NCBI RefSeq assembly: GCF_009223885.1
Contig: NZ_CP045144.1
Location: 2,964,001 to 3,028,000 of the forward strand
Source: Ancylobacter sp. TS-1
GTDB lineage: Bacteria; Pseudomonadota; Alphaproteobacteria; Rhizobiales; Xanthobacteraceae
DNA: 64,000 bases
Reading direction: 5' to 3'
Position 1 is the first letter of the stretch. The number at the start of each line of letters is the position of its first letter. Both the position numbers and the translations under genes were made by a program. The notes beneath the pieces are model-generated. The model was not told where the DNA came from, did no database searches, and worked only from the letters and a program-made list of their open reading frames with translations. Shown here one piece after another: positions 47,038 to 55,581 of this stretch.

Positions 47038-47828
47038 GCCGCGGCCCGCCGGCGGACCAGCATGCCGACGAGCCCGCCGGTGAGCAGCAGCGCCGCGGCG
47101 CCGAGCGTCGCCATGGTGCCGAGCGCCGGCACCATCGGCGTGTAGCCGGCGACCATCTTGGCGTAGAGCCATTCGGGAATCGTCGAGTCGGCGCCCGTCG
47201 TGTAGAGCGAGAGCGGGAAGTTGCTCCAGGAGAGCAGGAAGGCGAACAGCATGCCCGACCAGATTCCCGGCCACAGTAGCGGCAGCGTCACCTCCCGGAA
47301 CACCTGAAGGCGCGAGCAGCCGAGGTCGAAGGCGGCTTCCTCCAGCGAGGGATCGAAGCCGTAGACCTGAATGGCGATGACCAGCGTCACGACAGGCACG
47401 ATCCACACCATGTGGGCGAACACCGCCGTCATCCAGCTGGTCTGGATGCCGACCGCGTTGAAGCCGAGCAGCATGGCGAGGCCGAGCACCGGCTGGGGAA
47501 AGAAGATCGGCAGCAGGATGAGCTTCTGGTACAGCCGCCGGCCCTTCCAGTCGTAGCGGGCGAAGGCCAGCGCGCCGAAGGTGGCGATGACGACCGAGAA
47601 GAGCGTGACCAGCAGGGCGACGCTGATCGAGGTCTTCACGATCATGCCGATCTCGATCGAGTCGACCGTCTTCGCCCACCACTCGGTCGAGTAGACCTTG
47701 ATGGGAAAGCCGAAATAGCGGCTCTTGTTGAAGCTCGCCAGCGCGCCGCACAGGATCGGCAGATAGATCGCCACGACGACGAACAGCGTCCAGATCCAGA
47801 TCAGGGCGCTCATGCGCTTGCCGGTCAT
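47034..47828 (-). CDS. Polyamine-type ABC transporter permease (PotC-like)
   Basis: 264-aa inner-membrane protein with six hydrophobic segments and the EAA loop LEEAAFDLGCSRLQVFREVT near the middle of its second half. It is similar in layout to PotC/YdcV permeases. It lies one base after the PotB-like gene and overlaps the DeoR gene by 4 bases. Confidence 0.92.
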   Translation of the reverse strand: MTGKRMSALIWIWTLFVVVAIYLPILCGALASFNKSRYFGFPIKVYSTEWWAKTVDSIEIGMIVKTSISVALLVTLFSVVIATFGALAFARYDWKGRRLYQKLILLPIFFPQPVLGLAMLLGFNAVGIQTSWMTAVFAHMVWIVPVVTLVIAIQVYGFDPSLEEAAFDLGCSRLQVFREVTLPLLWPGIWSGMLFAFLLSWSNFPLSLYTTGADSTIPEWLYAKMVAGYTPMVPALGTMATLGAAALLLTGGLVGMLVRRRAAA

Positions 47829-47829
47829 G

Positions 47830-48735
47830 TCAGCGCCTCCCCAGCATGCGGTCGAGGTCGAGCTTCGACAGGGCGAACAAGGTGAGCCCGGCGATGAAGA
47901 AGGTGACGACCACCGCCATCGCCGAGCCGAGCGGCCAGTTCTGCGAATAGGTGAAGGCGATCTCGATGTCGTGCGAGATGACGATGATCGACTGGCCGCC
48001 GAGGATCTTCGCCTCCGCCGTGGCGCCGATGGCGAGCACGAAGGTGAGCAGCATGCCGATGAGGATACCCGGCATGGCGAGCGGCAGCTCGATCTCGCGC
48101 CAGATGAACAGCCGCCCGGCACCGAGGTCGCGCGCCGCGTCCACGAGGTCGCGCGGCACAAGGGCGAGGCCCAGCGTCATCGGAAACAGCATGAAGGGCA
48201 GGTAGGTGTAGACCATGCCGAACAGCGTGATGCCGGGGGTGAACAGCACTTCCGGCCCGCCCGGCAGGCCGAGCCATTTCAGCGTGCCGTCGAGCACGCC
48301 GTTCTTGATGTAGAACAGCACCCAGCCATAGAGCCGCACATTCTCCGACACGAAGAGCGGAAAGACGAACAGCACGCTGATGAACGCCGACCAGCGCCCG
48401 AACACCATGTTCAGCCCATAGGCGATGGGGTAGGCGAGCACGGCGAGGATGGCGACGGTGGTGAGCGCCAGCCCGCAGGACCAGACGAACGACACCCACA
48501 CCGTGTTGGCCGGGTCGAACAGCGTGGCGAAGTTCTCCAGCGTGAAGCTGCGGAACACGTCGAAGCTGCGCGGGGTGGCGAAGGCGTAGCCGAAGATCGC
48601 GACCAGCGGGGCGAGGAAGCCGATACCGAGCAGCACGGCGACGGGCATCGCGCAGCGCGCCCCGGCCGACAGGCGGCGGGCGTGGCGGATCTGGGCGGGC
48701 GATTCCGCGACGGGGGCGAGGGCGATGTCGGACAA
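47830..48735 (-). CDS. Polyamine-type ABC transporter permease (PotB-like)
   Basis: 301-aa inner-membrane permease. The hydrophobic core begins AVLLGIGFLAPLVAIFGYAF and the EAA loop is VDAARDLGAGRLFIWREIEL. The start is best placed at TTG 48735, 4 bases after the ATPase stop, with GGGGAG upstream; the first ATG in frame inside the gene would cut off the conserved N-terminal helix. Confidence 0.9.
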   Translation of the reverse strand: MSDIALAPVAESPAQIRHARRLSAGARCAMPVAVLLGIGFLAPLVAIFGYAFATPRSFDVFRSFTLENFATLFDPANTVWVSFVWSCGLALTTVAILAVLAYPIAYGLNMVFGRWSAFISVLFVFPLFVSENVRLYGWVLFYIKNGVLDGTLKWLGLPGGPEVLFTPGITLFGMVYTYLPFMLFPMTLGLALVPRDLVDAARDLGAGRLFIWREIELPLAMPGILIGMLLTFVLAIGATAEAKILGGQSIIVISHDIEIAFTYSQNWPLGSAMAVVVTFFIAGLTLFALSKLDLDRMLGRR

Positions 48736-48739
48736 TCGC

Positions 48740-49876
48740 TCAGCTCCCCAGCGTGAAGGCGTCGGCGGCGTCCCAGCCGAGCGTGACGCGGCGGTCGGGG
48801 CCGGGCGGCAGGGCGCGGGCGCGCGACAATTCGACGAGGAACACCTTTTCGCCGGCGCCGCCGGTATCGACGCGGACCTGGTACTGGATGCGCGAGCCGA
48901 GCGAGTACTCGTTGTAGACGACGCCTTCCAGCCGGTTGTCGGCGCTCTCGCCGGGGGCGAGGAAGCGCATGAATTCGGGGCGCACGACGATGAAGGTCTC
49001 GTCCAGCGCGGCGCCGTCGCGCGGCGGGCGCAGGACGAAGCGGCCGGGAACGTCGACGCCCGACCACGCGCCATCGACCTCGCGCGTCACCTTGACGGTG
49101 TTCACGTCGCCGACGAATTCCGACACGAAGCGGTCGACCGGGGCGCCGTAGATCTCCTCCGGCGTGCCGATCTGCACCAGCCGGCCGGCGCGCATGACGC
49201 CGATGCGGTCGCTCATCACCATCGCCTCCTCCAGCGAGTGGGTGATGTAGATGAAGGTCTTTCCGGTTTCGCGGTGAAGGTCCTTCAGCTCCTTCTCCAG
49301 CGCCTTCTTGAGCTTGTAGTCGAGCGCCGAGAGCGGCTCGTCGAAGAACAGCACCTCGGGGTCGTAGGCGAAGGCGCGGGCGAGCGCGACGCGCTGGCGC
49401 TCGCCGCCCGAGCACTTCATGACGTTCTTGTCGAAATAGTCCTCCGGCAGCCGCACCACCCGCATCAGCTCCAGCGCGCGGGCCTTGCGGGCGGCGGCGC
49501 CCACGCCCTTCACCTTGAGCGCGAAGGCGATGTTCTCGCCGACGCTCTTGTGCGGGAACAAAGCGAGCGACTGGAAGACCAGGCAGGTCGGGCGCCGGTT
49601 CGGCGGGATGTCGTTGATCAGCTCGCCATGCAGGGTGATGTTGCCCTCGCTCGGCGTGTCCATGCCGGCGAGCATGCGCAGCAGCGTGGTCTTTCCCGAG
49701 CCGGAGGGGCCGACAATGGTGAGGAACTCGCCTTCGCGCACGTCGAGGTCGATGCCCTGCACGGCGGTGAAGCCGCCGAAGGTCTTGCGCACGCCCACAA
49801 GCTGGAGGATCGGCTTCGGGAGGTCGGCGCTCTGCGGGGCGGCCGGCGAGGTCTGGAGCATCTGGTCTTCCGTCAT
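48740..49876 (-). CDS. Polyamine-type ABC transporter ATP-binding protein (PotA-like)
   Basis: 378-aa ATPase with an ABC domain (Walker A GPSGSGKTTLLRML, Walker B VLFFDEPLSALD, H-loop YITHSLEEAM) and a C-terminal TOBE-like regulatory domain from about residue 255. The signature reads KCSGGERQR rather than LSGGQ, a mild variant that keeps the SGG core. It powers the PotB/PotC-like permeases. The gap to the upstream binding-protein gene holds a palindromic repeat. Confidence 0.93.
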   Translation of the reverse strand: MTEDQMLQTSPAAPQSADLPKPILQLVGVRKTFGGFTAVQGIDLDVREGEFLTIVGPSGSGKTTLLRMLAGMDTPSEGNITLHGELINDIPPNRRPTCLVFQSLALFPHKSVGENIAFALKVKGVGAAARKARALELMRVVRLPEDYFDKNVMKCSGGERQRVALARAFAYDPEVLFFDEPLSALDYKLKKALEKELKDLHRETGKTFIYITHSLEEAMVMSDRIGVMRAGRLVQIGTPEEIYGAPVDRFVSEFVGDVNTVKVTREVDGAWSGVDVPGRFVLRPPRDGAALDETFIVVRPEFMRFLAPGESADNRLEGVVYNEYSLGSRIQYQVRVDTGGAGEKVFLVELSRARALPPGPDRRVTLGWDAADAFTLGS

Positions 49877-49937
49877 GGGCCGGGGGCGGCGGATCGTCGC
49901 CGCAGGTGGTCGAGGATGTCGATCGTTCCAATCCGCC

Positions 49938-50027
49938 CCCCATCCCCGGGCTTGACCCGGGGACCCAGATTTTCCGCCGTCGCACGGCGTAGCCCCTGGG
50001 TGGCCGGGTCAAGCCCGGCCATGAGGG
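49938..50027. repeat. Palindromic intergenic repeat (GGGCTTGACCCGG / CCGGGTCAAGCCC type)
   Basis: Composite inverted repeat between the binding-protein and ATPase genes: hairpin CCCCGGG-CTTGA-CCCGGGG (49944-49962), hairpin CGCCGT-CGC-ACGGCG (49975-49989), and hairpin GGCCGGG-TCAAG-CCCGGCC (50002-50020). The outer two are also complementary to each other. This sequence style is familiar as an interspersed repeat in rhizobial-type genomes. It may act as an mRNA stabiliser or partial terminator. Confidence 0.8.
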
Positions 50028-50061
50028 CAGGATGCGTTGAAGGACGCAGGCGATCCCCGCC

Positions 50062-51216
50062 TTACCCCCGCATGCGCTTGGCGGCGTTCATCAGGTCGAG
50101 CGCCTTGTCGTAATCGGGCACGATGTCGTACTCGGCCGAGCGGTCCATCTCTTCCTGCAGGCTGTCCCACTGGATGGCGTCGAGCTCGTCCTTGGTGAAC
50201 AGGTCGAAGCAGGCCTTGTTGCCCATCTGCGCCACCGGGTTGAACGTGCCCTCGGCGAAGGCCACGGTGTGGGCGACGTCGGGCGCCTGCACATATTTCA
50301 GGAAGTCGAGCGCCAGCGGCGACAGGTTCGGGTTGTTCACCGTCGAGGTGATCTCGATCCAGGCGATGCCGCCCTTGCCGCCGGGCAGCGGGCCCCGGAG
50401 CGGGGTGATGCCGCGCAGGTTCGGGTGGCCGTCGGCGCGGGCGGGGGAGACCGAATAGGTTCCGCCGGTCATGTGCAGGTCGATCTCGCCCGAGATCAGC
50501 GCCTGGTTCATCGAGGCGATGTCGCCGATCAGCTTGGCGCCCTTGAAGACGCGCTTGGCGGTCTCCTCGAACTTGGCGAACTCTTCCGGCGTATGCACCT
50601 TGAACGGGTCGATGCCGGCGATGATGAAGATGTTGAAGACGTTCCAGTCATCGGATTCGAGAATACCGTATTTGCCGGCCAGCGCGGGGTCGTTGAATAG
50701 GTCCCAGCCGGTGTCTTCCGCGGTCTTGCGGGAGATCTTGTCGGTATTGACCACGAAGCTGTATGGCCCGAAGCGCTGGGCCATGCCGATCAGCTCGGAG
50801 CCATCTTCGCTCATCGCCCATTTATAGGGCCATTTGAACTCCGGCATCATCTTGGCGAAGAACGGCTCGAACTCGGCCTTCGGCAGCGGCTTGATAAGCT
50901 TCTCGGGCAGCATGACCTTGCGCGCCCAGGGGTTGTTCACGTTGATCAGATCCCATGTGTTGATCTCGCCGGCGCGCAGCCGGTTGATCATGGTGGGATC
51001 GTTGGTGAGGCTCTCGGCCTTCACCGTGGCGCCGGTCTTGGAGCGGAACGGGTCGAGCACCTGCGCGGAGTTGTAACCCTCCCAGCACAGGATGTTCAGC
51101 TCCTTCTCGCGCGCCGCGAACGCCTTGTTGACGTTCATCAGCGGGCCGGCGGCGGCCAGCGCCCCGAGCCCCGTGCCCACGCCCTTGAGCAACGACCTTC
51201 TGGAAATGCCTGCCAT
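50062..51216 (-). CDS. Spermidine/putrescine-type ABC transporter substrate-binding protein
   Basis: 384-aa periplasmic binding protein, PotD-like. The N-terminus has a twin-arginine signal (ISRRSLLKG, residues 4-12) with a hydrophobic stretch ending AFA, so Tat export is likely. Typical core segments are ILCWEGYNSAQVLDPF and the ending with DYDKALDLMNAAKRM. It is the first gene of a long minus-strand operon (ATPase, two permeases, DeoR, hydrolase, kinase, PLP enzyme, FAH). The ligand is probably a cationic amine or amino alcohol, by inference. Confidence 0.9.
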   Translation of the reverse strand: MAGISRRSLLKGVGTGLGALAAAGPLMNVNKAFAAREKELNILCWEGYNSAQVLDPFRSKTGATVKAESLTNDPTMINRLRAGEINTWDLINVNNPWARKVMLPEKLIKPLPKAEFEPFFAKMMPEFKWPYKWAMSEDGSELIGMAQRFGPYSFVVNTDKISRKTAEDTGWDLFNDPALAGKYGILESDDWNVFNIFIIAGIDPFKVHTPEEFAKFEETAKRVFKGAKLIGDIASMNQALISGEIDLHMTGGTYSVSPARADGHPNLRGITPLRGPLPGGKGGIAWIEITSTVNNPNLSPLALDFLKYVQAPDVAHTVAFAEGTFNPVAQMGNKACFDLFTKDELDAIQWDSLQEEMDRSAEYDIVPDYDKALDLMNAAKRMRG

Positions 51217-51475
51217 GTCGAAGTCCCTCTGGATTGTTGGCGCGGACCGGGTTGTCGCCGCGCATGGAGGACCACCTCCGAAGGTCTCCGGATGTGGAAC
51301 TTATGTTGGATTGTGTGTGATCCTAAACAGTCTGATTTGGGCTTTACAACATCAATTTAGCAGCGCAACGTGATGAAAAGGAAGGCAGCCCAATCCGGCG
51401 GCACATCGGTGTCCGCCGGCGGCTGTGTGTCCGGTAAATCATTGATAAAACAAACTTTCCAGGAACGATCTCACC

Positions 51476-52255
51476 ATGTTCACGTCGCTCGAAGGCAAGA
51501 CCGTCATCGTCACCGGGGCCAGCAAGGGGATTGGGCGCGGCATTGCGCTGCGCTTCGGTCATGCCGGTCTGAACGTGCTGGTGGTCAGCCGCAAGCTGGA
51601 CGAGGCGCAGGCCGTGGCGGCCGAGATCGGCCCCAACGCCTCGGGTTTCGCCGCCGACGTGACCAGCCTCGAGGACATGCAGGCGATGGCGAGCGTGGCG
51701 CTGGAGCGCTACGGCTCGATCGACGTGCTGTGCGCCAATGCCGGCATCTTCCCTGCCGCCAAGCTCGGCGCGATGACGGTTGAGGATTTCGACCACGTCA
51801 TCGGCACCAACCTGAAGGGCACCTTCCTCTCGGTCTCCGCCGTGCTGCCGGCGATGAAGGCGGCCAAGAAGGGCCGCATCGTCATCACCTCGTCCATTAC
51901 CGGGCCAATCACCGGCTTTCCCGGCTGGACCCATTACGGCGCCTCAAAGGCCGGGCAGATGGGCTTCATGCGCACCGCCGCTATCGAGCTGGCGCCGTGG
52001 AACATCACGGTCAACGCGGTGATGCCGGGCAACATCCTGACCGAAGGCATGGAGGGCATGGGCGAGGCCTATATCGCCTCCACCGCCGCCAGCGTGCCGA
52101 TGAAGAAGCTCGGCAGCGTGTTCGACATCGCCAATGCCGCGCTGTTCTTCGCCAGCGAGGAAGCCGGCTACATCACCGGGCAGGGCATGGTGATCGATGG
52201 CGGGCAGGTGCTGCCGGAATCGCCGATGGCGCTGGACGAGATGGGCGTCGCCTGA
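51476..52255 (+). CDS. SDR family oxidoreductase (FabG-like)
   Basis: 259-aa classical SDR. The cofactor motif GASKGIGRGIA, NAGIF, catalytic serine (VITSSITGPIT) and YGASKAG motif are complete, and the GYITGQGMVIDGGQ C-terminus is typical of FabG-like proteins. It is divergent from the polyamine-type binding-protein gene (259 bases between starts), so it may be coregulated with that operon, for example to oxidise an alcohol intermediate. The substrate is unknown. Confidence 0.88.
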   Translation: MFTSLEGKTVIVTGASKGIGRGIALRFGHAGLNVLVVSRKLDEAQAVAAEIGPNASGFAADVTSLEDMQAMASVALERYGSIDVLCANAGIFPAAKLGAMTVEDFDHVIGTNLKGTFLSVSAVLPAMKAAKKGRIVITSSITGPITGFPGWTHYGASKAGQMGFMRTAAIELAPWNITVNAVMPGNILTEGMEGMGEAYIASTAASVPMKKLGSVFDIANAALFFASEEAGYITGQGMVIDGGQVLPESPMALDEMGVA

Positions 52256-52289
52256 CGCCTCCCGCCTGTCTCGAAGGCGAGGGTTCCGC

Positions 52290-53558
52290 TCAGAACGTCC
52301 GGGCGACCATCAGCATGAGCTGGTGCGCCTGCTGCGAGGCGACCGGCAGGCTGTCGGCGGTCGGGCGCCAGTCCTGCGCCTGATACAGATTGTAGTCGTA
52401 TTGCAGCGTGATCGAGAGCGGCGCCACCGGGGTCCAGGTCAGGTTGGCGCCGGCATTGATGTTGGCGACGCCGCTGGCGCCATAGGTCGCGCGGGCCAGC
52501 GTGTCGGTGATGTCGAAAGTGCCGTAGCCGCCGAAGATAGCCGAGTTCCAGTTGGCGTTCCAGTTGTGCAGGTACTGCCCGACCACGCTCCAGCCGCGCG
52601 TCCGCGCCAGGCTGCCATCGCCCCGCACGAAGGCGTCGGGGGCGGTGAAGTCGCCGCTCGGGTCGATCAGCCCGAGATAGGAGACCGCCCCGTCCGCATA
52701 GGCGGCCTGGAGATAGAGCGTGTCGCCGGTGGCGATCTGCGGCAGGTTGAACATCACGCCGGCCTGCAGCGCATAGCCCCATTCATGGCTGGAGGTGCCG
52801 ACGACGGAGTCGCTGCCCGCGCCGGCGGCGATCTGGTGCAGCGCGCCGGAGAGCTGAAACTGCCCCCAATCGGCGTTCTGGCCGAAGGTGCCGACGACAT
52901 CGGGCAGCCGGGTCGCCGGCCGGAAGCTGTCGCTCGGCACGGTCGCGTCCGCCGACAGCACCCCCACATCGCGCACCGCCGAATCCTCGATCGACAGCCG
53001 GGCGGTGTAGCCATTGGCGAGCGACCAGGTGTAGCCGAGCAGCGGAAGCTGGGTCTGGTCGCCGATGGTGGCGGGGTCGGTGCCCAGCACATTGGCGTTG
53101 GCGTAGAAGTCGAAGAAGGATTGCGTCAGGCCGGCGGTGAGCCCGCTGAACTCGATGTGCATGTCCCAGGGCTGGAAGAAGGGCTCCGACGGCGCGCCCG
53201 AAAAGGGATCGGCCGTGCGCCAGATCATGCGCAGCTCCATGTAGGAGCGCAGCGTGCCGTATTCGGTCGCCGTGCGTGCATCCATCTCGAAGCCATAGGT
53301 CGCGACCCAGTAGAGCCTGTCGTTCCCGGCGGGATAGTCGGTGTAGGAATTGAGATAGGTTTCGGTCCAGAGATAGCCGCCCAGCCGCAGGCAGGTATCC
53401 GAGCCGGGTATGTAATAGAAGCCGGCGCCCTCGGCTGTGCAGCGGCGGACTGAGGTGTCGCGCGGGGAAGCGTCGCCGGCGAGCGCCGCCGGTGCCGTGC
53501 CGATGAGCGCGACGGCCAGCGCCGCGCTCCCCCATATGATCCGATGCCGGCCCCGCAC
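52290..53558 (-). CDS. Alphaproteobacterial porin (Porin_2 type)
   Basis: Outer-membrane beta-barrel porin of about 422 aa. A signal peptide (ALAVALIGTAPAALAGDAS) is followed by the family hallmark with two cysteines (CTAEGAGFYYIPGSDTCLRL, then GGYLWTET), alternating amphipathic strands, and a C-terminal phenylalanine (VARTF) for barrel assembly. I start at the GTG at 53558, with GGGGGAAG upstream; an ATG at 53579 is the alternative. It ends the amide operon, as a porin (FmdC) accompanies formamidase genes in Methylophilus, so it probably admits small amides. Confidence 0.85.
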   Translation of the reverse strand: MRGRHRIIWGSAALAVALIGTAPAALAGDASPRDTSVRRCTAEGAGFYYIPGSDTCLRLGGYLWTETYLNSYTDYPAGNDRLYWVATYGFEMDARTATEYGTLRSYMELRMIWRTADPFSGAPSEPFFQPWDMHIEFSGLTAGLTQSFFDFYANANVLGTDPATIGDQTQLPLLGYTWSLANGYTARLSIEDSAVRDVGVLSADATVPSDSFRPATRLPDVVGTFGQNADWGQFQLSGALHQIAAGAGSDSVVGTSSHEWGYALQAGVMFNLPQIATGDTLYLQAAYADGAVSYLGLIDPSGDFTAPDAFVRGDGSLARTRGWSVVGQYLHNWNANWNSAIFGGYGTFDITDTLARATYGASGVANINAGANLTWTPVAPLSITLQYDYNLYQAQDWRPTADSLPVASQQAHQLMLMVARTF

Positions 53559-53635
53559 GTCGCTTCCCCCGCCGCGCATCGCGGCGGCGCCATGATAGAG
53601 GCAGCCGCCGCCGGACGGAAAGCGGCCGTTTCGAT

Positions 53636-55357
53636 TCAGCGGACCAGCGGCTGGTAGTGGTGGGGCAGGCGCATGACCACGAGATCCTTGCGCCGCACCA
53701 CATTGGTCGGGTAGCGCGTGTCGAGGTTGGTGGTGTCGATTTCGGTGGCGACGACGCCCTCGCCGGCGCCGAGTATGACCTCGCGGCGCGGGAACTCGAA
53801 GGTATCGGGGCCGAACACGCCGCTTTTGCCGGCATAGCCGGCGGCCTCGTCGAGCACGTTGGCGAAGGCGAGGAAGACGTTGTTCTCGCCGGCGCGGGCG
53901 CGCATCAGGTGCCAGTGATGCGGGTCGGCGCCGGTCGGGATCGGGTAGTTCTGCGCCACTTGCGAGCCGGCATGCGGCGCGGTGAAGCTGCCGCGCAGCG
54001 CCGCCGGGCAGACGATGAGGTCGCAGCCGCGCAGCGCCTGCACGCGCCCGGCTTCGGGGAAGGCGGCGTCGTGGCCGATCAGCATGCCGATCCGGCCGAA
54101 TCGGGTGTCGAACACGCCCCAGTCGTCGCCGGGCGTCGCCCAATTGTGGTCGGTGGCGTCGAGATGGGTCTTGCGGTAGCGCCCGATCACGCCCTGCGGG
54201 CCGACCAGCACGGCGCTGTTGTAGAGCGTGCCGCCCTCGCTCTCGGCAAGGCCGGCGACGAGGTGCACGCCGTGCCGTGCCGCGATGGCGAGCAGGCCGG
54301 CCACCGCCTCCCCGTCGATCAGCACGGCGGCCGGCGCGTCGAGGCCGGTGAGCGCGCGCTCGGGGAAGACGACGAGCTCGGCGCCCTCCTCGCGCGCCGC
54401 GCGCGCCGCCAGTTCCTCGATGCGGGCGAGGTTGGCGGCGACATCTCCCGCCGGGGCGAACTGGGCGACGGCGACGCGCGAGCGCCGGCCGGGCGGCAGC
54501 GGGCGGTGGCCATAGAGGCCGAAGAAGTCGAGCGGGTTCCACGCATGGGTGCCGATCGGCAGCTCCATGTAGAGTTCGGGCCGGCGCTGCGCGAACACCT
54601 CCTCGCCGAGCACGCGGCGGGCGCGGGCGCGCTCCAGGTCGATATCGGCGAGGGCGATGCCGTCGCCGGAGTCGATCACCGCCTCGATAGCGCCGTCCGG
54701 CCCGATGACGCAGCTGCCGCCGGAGAACTGCACCGTGCGCTCCAGACCCCAGCGGTTGGATTCGATGAGGTAGCAGCCATTCTCCATCGCCCTCGTGATC
54801 CAGTAGGGCGCGGGCGTGCGCTCGGCCAGCCAGTTCGAGATGTGGCAGATGATGTCGGCGCCCTGGAGACCGGCGAGGCGCGCGGTCTCGACGAAATGGA
54901 TGTCCATGCACACCAGCAGGGCGATGCGCCCGACCGGGGTGTCGAACACCTTGTGGCCGAGATCGCCCGGCGTCGCCCATTTCGGCTCGGCGATGTAGGG
55001 GTGCGTCTTGCGGTGGGTGCCGACGATGCCCTCGGGGCCGATCAGCACGGCGGCGTTGTAATAGAGGTTCGTCTGCGGATCGACCTCGGGCATGCCGATG
55101 ACGATGTGCACGCCCAGCGCGCGGGCGGCGGCGGCGAAGCGGTCGGTGGTCGGGCCGGGGATCGGCTCGACGAAGGGCGCCACCTCGGCGCGGTCGAACC
55201 AGCAATAGCCGGTCGTGCCCATTTCCGGCGTGACGATGAGCCTGGCGCCGGCGCCGGCGGCCTCGTGGACCAGCTCCAGCAGGCGGGCGACGTTGCGCTC
55301 CTTCTCGAACATGGTGGGCTCGAACTGGACGGCGGCGACCTTGAGCGGGGTGGTCAT
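53636..55357 (-). CDS. Tandem two-domain nitrilase-superfamily protein
   Basis: 573-aa fusion of two carbon-nitrogen hydrolase domains. Domain 1 (about 1-285) has a complete triad: E45 (VTPEMGTTGY), K117 (THRKTHPY) and C150 (LLVCMDIHF). Domain 2 (about 293-573) keeps E333 (FPERALTG) and K396 (YRKTHLD) but has glycine at 428 (LIGHDAAFPE) where the catalytic cysteine is expected, so it is probably inactive and structural or regulatory. The two halves are about the normal single-domain size. It lies in the amide operon after formamidase, so domain 1 is likely an aliphatic amidase. Confidence 0.9.
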   Translation of the reverse strand: MTTPLKVAAVQFEPTMFEKERNVARLLELVHEAAGAGARLIVTPEMGTTGYCWFDRAEVAPFVEPIPGPTTDRFAAAARALGVHIVIGMPEVDPQTNLYYNAAVLIGPEGIVGTHRKTHPYIAEPKWATPGDLGHKVFDTPVGRIALLVCMDIHFVETARLAGLQGADIICHISNWLAERTPAPYWITRAMENGCYLIESNRWGLERTVQFSGGSCVIGPDGAIEAVIDSGDGIALADIDLERARARRVLGEEVFAQRRPELYMELPIGTHAWNPLDFFGLYGHRPLPPGRRSRVAVAQFAPAGDVAANLARIEELAARAAREEGAELVVFPERALTGLDAPAAVLIDGEAVAGLLAIAARHGVHLVAGLAESEGGTLYNSAVLVGPQGVIGRYRKTHLDATDHNWATPGDDWGVFDTRFGRIGMLIGHDAAFPEAGRVQALRGCDLIVCPAALRGSFTAPHAGSQVAQNYPIPTGADPHHWHLMRARAGENNVFLAFANVLDEAAGYAGKSGVFGPDTFEFPRREVILGAGEGVVATEIDTTNLDTRYPTNVVRRKDLVVMRLPHHYQPLVR

Positions 55358-55464
55358 CGGCTCTCTCCGGGGCAGCAGGGGGCGTTCGGCGCCCCGCCCT
55401 GTCGGGCGGGGGCCGTTGTGGAATGGCTGAAGGCTGTGCAGAGCGGTGGCCCGCCGCACGTGAC

Positions 55465-55572
55465 CTCTCCCCCACGGGGAGAGGTGGCCCGCGAAGCGGG
55501 TCGGTGAGGGGCGGCGGCGTTGCCTCGGTCGATGCCCCTCACCCCGACCCTCTCCCCCACGGGGAGAGGGGG
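55465..55572. repeat. Palindromic intergenic repeat, copy 1
   Basis: About 108 bases bounded by CTCTCCCC..GGGGAGAG hairpins at both ends, with a GCCCGCG/CAGCGGGT-type hairpin (here GCCCGCGAAGCGGGT) and inverted GGTGAGGGG ... CCCCTCACC inside. A second copy with the same layout and orientation is at 60199-60308. It lies between fmdA and the tandem nitrilase gene. Confidence 0.85.
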
Positions 55573-55581
55573 CTGCCCGGC

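Noticed and set aside
52290..55475. 1061-codon frame joining the porin with sequence upstream
   Set aside because: The upstream part is an out-of-frame reading of the tandem nitrilase gene; the porin signal peptide marks the real start near 53558.
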